From: Hemibagrus wyckioides | Taxonomy: Eukaryota > Chordata > Actinopteri > Siluriformes > Bagridae | DNA: 64,000 nucleotides | Assembly (NCBI RefSeq): GCF_019097595.1 | Contig: NC_080726.1 | Coordinates: 15,785,705-15,849,704 of the forward strand | Direction of reading: 5' to 3' | Part shown: positions 11,476-22,160 of the stretch, one piece after another | How the letters are laid out: each line of letters starts with the position of its first letter | Position numbering within the stretch: position 1 is the stretch's first letter | The notes under the pieces: model-generated | What the model saw: only the letters and a program-made list of their open reading frames with translations | What the model was told of the DNA's origin: nothing | Database searches by the model: none | Program-made: the position numbers and the translations under genes

Positions 11476-14400
11476 ATGGCTGTGGAAAGCATGACTGTCC
11501 ATCCAAACTCCCCAACAGCCAACCACGAACACAACAGCCTTCTCACTGACGAAAGGTCGAGTAATATCATATTTCTCTCCAACTATTTATTTATCCTTTG
11601 CTTTTTAAGTACAAAAAGCATGGGCATTATTTTGCATTTTTTCTTTCAAAGGGATTAAAGTCGACTTTTTTTCTGGGAAACGAGTACAGAGGTAACGAAC
11701 GCCATCTTGAAACGTTAACACGGCGCAAATCTGGAAGGTCATGTATCCGAATCACGGACATATTCTGTTTGTACACAGAAATGTATTTACAAATCCAGAC
11801 ATTTTTCGACGCTCTTTTTTCCACCAGCGAAGGACCAAAGTGGCCATTAAACAAAGAACATCGATCATGTATTTTCAGGCTTCCTTACAGTAAAGGGAAA
11901 ACGGATCAAACTCAACGTCGGCGATTTTAACCACTTAATCTCTTACTAGCTGTCGGTAGTGATTCCATCTATATCGTATATATTTTAAGCGCAGCCTATG
12001 TGCACTGCTCGGCGATCATAAAAAAGTCAACTGCTGTCGCCGATACGACTAGCAAGATAGTTAGCCGTCTATGGTAGCTCAGGCTAGCATCTTGTAGCCA
12101 GGGCCTTAAAGAAAGCTAATACAAGATGCTTCCTGAAACGCTGGAGAGTAGCTAAACACGCTAGGTTGGTGGCGCAGATGCTACGTTTTGCTAACACCCC
12201 CCCCCCCCTTTTAAAAATACCGTATAGTTTACTTATTTAGGATAAGTAACGCGTTCGTGAAATTTGCTCTGGTTTCAACTCGTGTGAATTTTCCTGGATA
12301 TCAAACAAACGCCATTTGTAATGTAGATGCAACGGCTGTAATCTATCATTTAAGCGTCTCGCGTCGCTAGTTCATTAGCTTCATGTAGCTGAATAGCCAA
12401 CGCCTCGCGCACAATATTTCAATCCGCAGGGCGTCAAATTGTAAAAAACTGGTTTGTGTACGAATATGCACATTTCAGTACGCAAAGAAAAGCGGATTTT
12501 TTAACAAGGAAAAACTTTAAATAACTAGCTATATGTCTATTCATTCAAATACGCTAATGTAGTGTAGGTTTACAACACTGACATTTCTTCATAACAAAAA
12601 AAAACTTAAATTGGGGGAATCGCACTGTATTAAAAAAGAGCTTTTACATCATTAGCTTTTACATGTAAAAATGGCTATTTGTGACCAACGAATAATGATT
12701 AAAACAAAGAATATTGATTAAGCCAGGGAACAACTGTTATTCATCAAGGAAATGACTTTTATTTCTCCTAGGATGAGCTCGTCCTCCAGAAAATTAATGC
12801 ATCTCGACAACACTTTGAGTTCCTTCCCAATGTCTCAAAAGCATTCAAGGTCCTAAACGTGATCTAAAACACAAGTTTCACTAATTTCACTGTTTCCCAA
12901 AATCCAGTGACCTCATGCAGAATTGATCAGCCCCATTTTCTAGCTGCCAGAGTCCAGAATTTATAGCTTCATTTTCAATACTGCTGCTTTCAGGTGAACA
13001 GTTTCAGGTCCCCGCATGCTACAGGCTGTGGTTTTAGGGGCCTTGAAACGGTTTCAGCATTGTTTATCTTTGGTTGGTTATCATTCAGGTATACCCTTTT
13101 ATAGCCGCATTAGCTCGTAATATTAAGAAATGGATGAGAGTGCTCTGGATGGGTTGTTTATAGCTTTTGGTAGAGGGTGACCTGATTTCTCAGCTGTCTT
13201 GTCAGTCACTGCATGGTCGAATAAGCTCAGTTGTCCTCATATTACTTGTGCTAAGGATATGATGACACATTTGTTGCGTTACATGATGTTAAAGTGGCCA
13301 GCAGGAATGTAGTCCTTTTATTTTTTTTTTTGAAAAAGACTTTGGAAATTTGACATTTAAGCAGAGTTTAGAATATTTCCTTTACACACTAGTATGAAGG
13401 AAGATAAGAGTCATGTGATTGAGAAATTAGAGTTCAGATCATGACCTGACAGCTGAACAGCAGGCCCTCAGTCCTGTAGTAGGTGGGCAGTGGACACAGT
13501 ACAAGGAGTACACTAATCTAATCCTAATCAATGTTGTGCAGTTATCCAAGAGATCTGTTTCTCCTCTGTGTAGCAGCCTGTGGGTAAATGTGTCGTATAC
13601 AGGATGTATTTGGCACTGAGCTGGGTTATTCCTATTTAACCCAAGTTTTAAGGGAAAGTGTCAGGAGTCAGATTGTGCATGTAGGTACATTGTAAAACTG
13701 TCACATTATGTTGACTTGAATACTAAAATGCATGAGGATAGACAAAAAAGGTTTTGCACACTTATTTTGTCACATTGTTAGTAAAATGATTTTCCTGAAC
13801 ATCCAAAATATACACAAATTAATAACACAATTTAGATTCTCATTTTCAGTAGATGGACAAGTCTCTTGTTTAAAATAGAGCTCCTTCCTTTTTCCCAATA
13901 CACTGTCCCAGTCTGATGCTAGCATGATTTTTATCAGATTGCTCTCTGGCTCTTTAAATTGTTCAGTTTAGTGCTCACAGTAGACTACAGTTGTCATCAT
14001 TTCACCCAGATCTGTACATCATCATGTGTTGAAATGTTAAGGCATCTAACCAGATGATACATTTTGTATATATAACTATATGTACTTTAAAATCACTTTC
14101 ATAAAACCATGACTTTACAAAATTTATGGAATGGTGGTCAAAACATGACGACAATGTATTTTTATGAAAAGTTTCAAAGCACTTTCTCTGTGTCCAGTCT
14201 GTGGGGACTTTATATTACTTTGGAAATTCTTTGTCTTTGTCAAGGCACAATTCATTCATCATTTCTAATGTTTGAACTTTACAGACAAGAGGATGAAGAG
14301 CTGGAAGAAGGGGAGCTGGAAGATGATGGAGGTGATGTGGAAATGCCCAGCACTGAGGGACAAGAGCCAGAGGAGAAGCCCAGCCGTGTAAAGGAGCGGC

Positions 14401-17400
14401 ACGGCAGTGAGTCAGATGAAGAAAAGGCCCACCGTCGCAAGAAGAAAAGGAAGAAAGAGAGAGATAGAGATAGAGAGAGGGAGAAGGAAAAGCGGAGATC
14501 CAGAAAGAGACGCAGATCAAAACACAAGGTGTGTGTGTGAGTGAGTTAATGAGAGTTGTTTTTTTTTGTTCAATAGATTTTGACGCAGAGTTTGTTTTGT
14601 GTGGTTTAGCGCCATGCCTCTTCTAGTGATGACCACTCAGAATACAGTGATGAATCTGACTACAGTCCTAGTGGGAAAAGGAAGTATCGGGAATACAGCC
14701 CTCAGTATCCACCCTCAGTGAGTGTTATACTTTATTTTCCTATTCGAATCACATTTCTTTAAGTAACTAAACACCCAGAATGTCTGTCTAAAGTTACATT
14801 TAAAATTATTTTTGGTGTATCTATAAATAATAAATACCACTTTTATCGAAGTATTGTGCTAATGAATAGCACACAAACAGATGCATATGCATAAAATACA
14901 GTCCTTCATCTGCTGAATTTTTTGAATCAGCCAATAGGAGACACGAGCCTTTATGTATTCGTGTTCATTTTCAGGAAGATGGAAAGGAAACTAAACATGT
15001 TTGTCAGTTCATATACAGAACTGGCACTTGTATTTTTGGTTGTACAGGTTTATCTAAAAGCATATATTTCACTTAACGTTGTAAACAGACCTGCAACCAA
15101 ACAACAACACATCACTTTGTTTTCTGATGGATGCTAAAAATTCTGTGAACTGAATGTGACTTAAACGTTCTTCATGTTCCAGTCTCATGGAGGCTATGGT
15201 CCTGCACCTCCCTCTGGACATGGAGGACCTATGTCAAAGAAAGGCAGCTACATGAAAATGGACAAACAGGGGTACGGTGGCTATGATGAGTATGATGATG
15301 ATAACTATGAGGGTGAGGAAGATGAGGACATGGGAGAAGATGACTATGATGACTTCACCAAGGAGCTTAACCAGTACTGCAAGGCCAAAGAAGGTAGTGG
15401 AGGTGGACCGGGCAACCAGCGCGGCAGAGGTACACGCTAATGCTCCAGTGGCAGAATACAGATGCATCTGTCACTTTTACAGAAGGCATAAAAAGAATCA
15501 CTCCTTCTCAAGTCAGTTTGATATCAATGTGAACATTATATCATAACCTCATCTGTGCAGGCCTTAAAGGCCGAATGAAAAACCAGAGAGGCCGAGGCAG
15601 AGGAGGAATGAGGGGCCGTGGGGGTAGAGGTGGAATGCGAGGTAGAGGACGAGGCAAAATGGGAGGAGAGAACGATGATGGGGATGGCATGTATGGAGAT
15701 GAGATGGAGGTTAGTTCTGACTTTTAGATGATTTGATCATCTGGTGTTATGTTTCGGTAATTGTTCACAAACTAACATATGTTTCCATTTACAGTATGGT
15801 GATGATGACTATGACATGGGTGATGATTATGATGATGATTACACAAAAGAATTGAACCAGTACAGAAAATGCAAAGACAGGGGGCGTGGTGAGTTTAAAA
15901 CAGGTTATATGCTGTTTTTTAATTTAATAGTAGATTAAGAAAAAACATAACCAGCTGAATAATTTATTTTTAGGTGGCAAAGGTGGCCGAGGTCGAGGCC
16001 GGGGGAAGGGGGGCAGAGGCATGAACCGTGGCCGGGGAAGAAATCGTGGGAGGGGTCGTGGAGGAGATCAGTGCCATGATGATGAAAACAGTGGAGATAT
16101 GGACATGGGGGTAAGAAATAATATCAACACAGTGCCCAGTCTCGCACAGCACAGTCAACTAAAATGGCTTTTTAAATGGCTTACACTTTTCACCATGTGA
16201 AAGGCAAAAACAAGTCTGGCAAGTATGTCCAGTAACATCATGTGTCACATACTGCGCTATTATTTGTAGTGTACCTCACCTTTGTCTTATTATCTGGTAT
16301 ATACTCTTTTATTACCAAAAAAAAACCCTATAATATTTGCTGAAGGTACAGTGCACAGGATTTTAAGTCAGGTAAAATTACATACTTTTATGTCCGTGAG
16401 CTGATGCCCTGACTTATCCACAGTCATAGCTGTGTTTGTTGTGAATTAAAATAAAATTTGTGTGTGAGGTAACAGATCAATTACGAATGAAGAATTTTAA
16501 ATATCTAAATTAAAAATAGCTTGTTTGTATCTGAAGACATCTTATGTGAAAATAGATTTTGTGGCTAGGTTCAGGTAGTCTCGAGCTGATTAGTAAATTT
16601 GGATAGGTTAATAAATGGAATTTGGCTCTAGGCCACACTTCAGAACAGCTGCACAGTGAAAGCTAAGCGTGAAGAGAACTGTGGGTTCTGTAGGATGGAT
16701 CCGGTGGCCAGAGGAAGCATGAGCAGGAGAAGCATGGGCAGGACAAGAAGGGCAAGGCCATTTGCAAGTACTACATTGAAGGCCGCTGTACTTGGGTAAG
16801 AACAATTAATATACAGAGATATTTGGTGTATGGAGGAGGATTCTTATTTATAAATCTGTATATATTTAAACATAAATGAATACATGCAGTATCGAAGTTA
16901 TGTCTGTGTTTATTCTTTTTTTATATGCTTAACAGGGGGACCATTGCAACTTCAGTCACGATATTGAGTTGCCAAAGAAGAAAGAACTCTGCAAGTTCTA
17001 TATCACTGGCTTCTGTGCACGGGCTGAAAATTGTCCTTACATGCATGATATCCTTATCAGGTGTTGTAAATGACTGGTTGTAGCAGTTGATATTAGACTA
17101 ATATTGGTAGTAGACATTGTCTCTTCGAAAAAGAAAGCAAGTTGTTACAATTTTGTAATGTGAATTGCTCTTCCAACTCTGATCTTATTAAGTTAGAATA
17201 CTGTTTAATAAGAGAATATAATGAATGGTGCAGATCATTCCTTAACTCAGAAGCACGTGACTTCCCCTGCAAGCTGTTCCACACCACAGGCAACTGTGTA
17301 AATGGGAATGACTGTATGTTCTCTCATGAACCTCTATCAGAAGACACAAAGGAACTGCTAGATAAGGTGAGCCTATCTGTGAATGTCTATTGTTGATAGA

Positions 17401-20400
17401 AAATATTTTTTTTCTATTGTTCCCCCATCACATTCTCACTCAAACTGTGAGGTTTAATATTATTACAGATGTTGGCTGAGGATGCTGAAGCTGGTGCTGA
17501 GGATGAGAAGGAAGTGGAGGAGCTGAAGAAACAGGGCATCAATCCCCTCCCCAAACCCCCACCTGGTGTGGGACTTTTACCCACACCCCCAAGGCCTGGT
17601 CCAACAGATTCCTCAGCTCCTGTAAACTTTGGGACAGTAGGGCCACAGCAGGGCAGCATACCTACTAATGGTACCTCATGCCCAAGCACTGCACCAGTAC
17701 CAGGGCATGAAGGGCCTCCTCCCCCATGCCCAGAAGGAGGATCTTTCCAGGGCTCACCAAGCCATGGTCCATCTCCACCACCCATTGGTCCACCACCTCC
17801 CTGTGGCGGTAACTCAGGAAAGAAGATCCCCTCCTTGTTTGAGATCGTTGTGAAACCCACTGGACAACTAGCGCAAAAACTAGGCGTCAGGTTGCACCTT
17901 CTTGTTTCTTATTTTAACCATGGTACACTTGTAGTTTTCCCACAAGGGCTTTGAATTTTTACATATTGTAAATGCTAATCAGTCTGTGTATCTCTTTTTA
18001 GAGGTCCAGCTCCTGGCACTGCTGCTACAGGTGCTGCAGGAACTCAAGGCCCACCTCCATGTGCTCCAGGTGGACCTCCGCCTCGTTTCCCTGGTGGACC
18101 ACCACCGGGTCACATGCCACCAAATGGGCCTCATGACATGCCACGCATGGGCCCACCCAACATGAACCAGGGTCCCCCAGGAATGATGCAAAACTTTGGC
18201 CCTGGAGAAGGACCTCCAAACCAGGCCATGATGCCACCTGGGGGTGGTTCTGCTCGCAATTTTTATGACAATTTCTACCAACAGCAGCAAAGTATAGGAA
18301 AAGAAGGTGAAGAGGGTGAGCTATTTTTTCTGCTTGAAACCCGAGCAATTTTATTCAAAGGACAATTGTGTATGTAATTATGTATTGTTGTGGATATTGT
18401 ACTACCTCTGGTTTTCAGTATATCAGGGTTACTTTTTGTTTCATGACATAGATGACGACTACATGGCAGGATCTGGTGGAAACTTTAGCGAGCAGTCCTC
18501 AGGGAATCAGAATTCTGGTAATATGGAGGGCCCATCCAATGGAGGCTCAACTAATCAGCCTGGAATAACAGTGCCAGACTTTTTGCCTCCAGCACAGCGT
18601 GTGCTGTTTATGAGGATCCAACAGAAGCAGCAGGAAGAAGAGGAAAGGGCCAGGAGGCTAGCTGAAGGAGCACCTGAGCGGGACAATGAAGGTACCAGTT
18701 CACATTCTTATGCCATACTTGATACTTATCTTTATTAAAAGATTTTACACAGTATATCACAGTAGTTATTTGAACACAGATAGATTAAAAAATCTATGGG
18801 AGTAATTCAGACAAGCTCAGCAGTGTCTTGGTTTGTACAAGTTGGAAGTATGTGATTCACTATAGATTATATTATTTTAATTTGCTTTGAAGGTCTTTGC
18901 TCCTATAGCTATGCTCAGCTGAGTTATAGCTGTAGTACATTTAGAGTTGCATATATCAGACGTGAAATTATCTAATTCTGTTAAAACTATTCATTATTTT
19001 ATTTCATAAATTGTACAAGTTCATGTTTATGAAATAGGATATATTAGGTTACACTTATATATAATCATATCTTAAAACAGAAGTTTTAAAAAGTGCTTTA
19101 TCAGTGTGATTTCCACCAGTGATGGTATATTTGGAGATCCAGGTTTACCAAGTGATATGTATTTCAGTGCCCAATATGTAAACAATTGTACTTTTTTGGG
19201 CAGCAATTTGTTCTGGGAAGGACATGTCTCAAGGGCACAGTTCTCTGCATGGCCTTATTCAAGGCCTCTAAAGACTGTAAATATCCTTTGGATTCACTAG
19301 TCTCATTGAACTCTGTTCTCTCACTAGATGGCAGTCTTGGTCATTGATATTATTTGAACATAGTTGATATAGGAATAGGGCAACAACAAACAATTTCTAG
19401 TATAAATGCCTGTGTCTAAGCGAGTCACATGCTAAAACTCAAAATAAAAAAAAATTTCATCCATGTTGTTCTATGTCTTTTAGGAGATTCAGCAAATTGG
19501 TATTCTAGTGAAGATGAAGATGGTGGTGGCAGTGTCACATCAATCCTGAAAACCTTACGGCAGCAAAGCCAAGCCCAAGGACCCTCAAAACCTGAAAGTG
19601 CTCCCAGTGACCCCCGACTACAGAAGTCTCAGCCTGCTCCAGTGCCCAGCAGACCAGCTGACCCCAGGCTGGCCAGAGACCCTCGCTTATCACGTAACGC
19701 AGATTCCTCCCAGGTTTCAGAGACTAACCTCTCCTCTCCTCCGTCATCCTCTGCTCCCACAGACCCACGACTTGCACGTCAGGCTGCTACATCCAAACCA
19801 GAGCCCCCACTTGTGTATAAACCACCACCCCTTGCACCTGCTGCTACTGAGGAAGAGGAGGGAGAGAGAATGCTGAGGGACAAGCCTGTCCCTATACCAT
19901 TGGATCCCTTAATGGGCATGGCTTTGCGTGATCCCCGCTCACAGCTCCAGCAGTTTAGCCATATCAAAAAAGACCTGGTGCTGATCAAGCCGCCTTTTGC
20001 AAAGACTGTGCTTTGGAGTCCCGAAGATCTAATTCCTATCCCCATTCCCAAACAAGACTTTCTTCCGCTGCCCCCAGGTATTCCTCCCGTAGCAACCATA
20101 GATCCACGGCTCTCCCGTGCACAGCAGCAGCTCCATACGTCTATTTCAGCACCTTTGCCTACCTCGGCACCCCCTGCTGAGCCTCCCAGCCAATCTTCTT
20201 CCTCCCTACCAGACTTTGAGCTGCTCTCTCGTATACTCAAGACTGTTAATGCCTCTTCTTCCAGTCCTTCACAGACCCCTTCACCTGGGGTTCCTCCTGC
20301 ACCCGTCCCAGCTGAAAAGCCAATCGATCCTCGCATGGCCCGCAAAGTCACAGATCCTCGGCTTCAACCTCAGAAATCTGCTCTCAAGCAGCCCACGGAA

Positions 20401-21078
20401 CCTACAGCCTCGCAAACGTCTGCATCTTCTGGATCCCCTGCTCCAGCCTCACCCACACATACTATTGCACCCTATGACCCACGTCTATTCTCAGTGGGTG
20501 GAGCAGGGCGAGGGGGTTCAGGGGGTACTGCAGGGTCTGGCAGCAGTGTTCTCAGTAACATTAGTCTGTATGACCCACGCACACAGAGTTCAGACAAACC
20601 GGAGAATACAGAGGTCACCACAACAACAACTGAGACAAAGCCCAGTGACAGCATAGCCTCTACGGCGAAGCCAAAGTCTAAAGAGCCGCTGTTTGTCCGA
20701 AAATCAGCCCTGGACCAGCCAGAACCAGAGAAAAACAGCAGCGAGCAAACCACTGACCGTTACAACAGCTATAACCGGCCTCGGCCCAAGCCTTCACCCT
20801 CACCCAACACAGTAGGTGTAGGAGGAGCTCCCACAACAGGAGGTCCCTCTCAAAATCCCCAGGGAACTGCGGGAGGTACAGAACAACCGGCAGGAGTCCA
20901 CAACCTGCCTGTCTCCACTCTTTTCAGTATGGTAAAGCAAGCTAGCAAGCCCAGCGGCACAGGTAGTCCGTTTGGTGGCAACAGCCCAGCCCAGCCAGAC
21001 ACTGCTGAACAGGACAACGCCTCTTTAAAGGACGTTTTCAAAGGCTTCGACCCTACTGCCTCCCCATTCTGTCAGTGA
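11476..21078 (+). CDS. zc3h4: Zinc finger CCCH domain-containing protein 4
   Basis: ZC3H4 is a nuclear RNA-binding protein that, with WDR82, limits unproductive extragenic RNA polymerase II transcription (known for the family). Exons are 11476-11555, 14285-14528, 14610-14717, 15183-15429, 15561-15709, 15795-15888, 15974-16110, 16694-16795, 16936-17047, 17257-17366, 17469-17890, 18002-18315, 18452-18691 and 19484-21078. They encode 1317 residues (human 1303). In order: an acidic [10 protein letters not shown] start, a basic [14 protein letters not shown] tract, two acidic KELNQY blocks each followed by an RG-rich block, three CCCH fingers (about residues 377-395, 406-424 and 429-448), the [22 protein letters not shown] block, proline/glycine-rich linkers, and a C-terminal region with about ten DPR motifs ending in [16 protein letters not shown]. 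All borders are GT-AG except intron 9, which is AT-AC. The start exon is supported by phase and by the DER-QEDEE junction. Confidence 0.95.
17048..17256 (+). other. U12-type AT-AC intron of zc3h4
   Basis: This 209-base intron begins ATATCCTT, the classic minor-spliceosome AT-AC donor, and ends AC. TTCCTTAAC at 17238-17246 matches the U12 branch site, with its branch adenosine about 11 bases from the acceptor. Splicing here joins CAT-G to GT-GAC, giving MHGDFPCK exactly as in human ZC3H4. No GT-AG alternative restores the reading frame as cleanly. Confidence 0.93.
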
Positions 21079-22160
21079 ACTTCAAAGTGAAGCTCTGATG
21101 CTACGCCAGCATGGGGCACCTTAACACCACATTCTCAGTATTCACAGGAATTATAGGTTGGGGGATATGGTTGGGAGGGAATACATCAATGAATTATGGT
21201 AAGGGACAGAATCTATCTAAATGTCTATTTTAAAACCAAATGGAATAAATATTTAAAACACATTCATTTTAAAACCTTCTCAGAGTGTCAGTCACTTTCG
21301 GTTTTTGAAGAGACATTTTCCTTAGCTAGTACTCTGTGCTATGATTTAGCTGAAGGATGGATGACCCATATGACTATACACCATTGTGAACTGCCTGTCC
21401 CTTCTGCCAGCCCCTTCTCCTCAAGCAGTGTGGATTTCCAGATCTTACCTTTGAGTACAAGGTGTGATATGTCAGTAGATCAAGCACTATATAAAATCAC
21501 CTCTACTGCAAAGACCAGTGTGTGTGACTGCACTGCCACAGCAATGCTTTAACAGCATCCGGTCACCTGTCAGTGCTTAAAATCCTTTTAAAACTCTTTT
21601 AGCGCTCTCATTGTCCACACTCAGATTTAGGGTTTTGTTTAGTTTTGTCTCTTCAGTTTTTTTTATATTTGTTTATGGGCACCTTCCTTCTGCTTGGGAC
21701 TATGAACCTCTCTCTTTCTGAGTAACAGAACTGTATACTGAAACCGACATCTGTTAATAGTGTTTGTGAAATTGTTTTAATTTATTTTTTTATACTTATG
21801 AGAAATGTTTGTTTTTCATGTGGCAGTAGAATATAATCATTATATAAACACTGCATACAGTACATTTATATACATATATATATATATTTTTTCCCACCTG
21901 TATTGTAAATGGACTTGTGATGTGCAACAGTTAATGGGCACAAACAATTAAGGTATGCTTTTGTCTCTCAGCAAAAAGAACTCTTGTTCTTTCCAACTTA
22001 CCTTGAAACACAATTTTTTCATAAGGACTGCTTAAAAAAAATCTGTTTTGTTTGGGTTTACCCTTGCAAAGGACTTTGTATATTGATAAATGTCCATATT
22101 TGACAACAGGTAACATTTTGTATCATTCAGTGTAGGTAAGGGTGTGAAATATTTAATAAA
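21079..22160 (+). terminator. zc3h4 3' UTR and poly(A) signal
   Basis: No coding sequence was recognised in the kilobase after the stop. AATAAA at 22155-22160 is the likely cleavage signal. A TATATA tract lies near 21870-21890. The exact end cannot be fixed without transcripts. Confidence 0.6.

Noticed and set aside
14215..14527. Minus-strand frames opposite zc3h4 exon 2
   Set aside because: They mirror the low-complexity acidic and basic codons of the real exon and have no independent support.
17041..17260. zc3h4 seemed to lack a GT donor after finger 2, suggesting a frameshift or pseudogene
   Set aside because: AT-AC minor-intron signals explain the junction exactly and all other exons are intact.
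19779..20753. Long minus-strand frames (up to 190 codons) opposite the last zc3h4 exon
   Set aside because: Products of proline- and serine-rich composition on the coding strand; no start context, splice or homology evidence.
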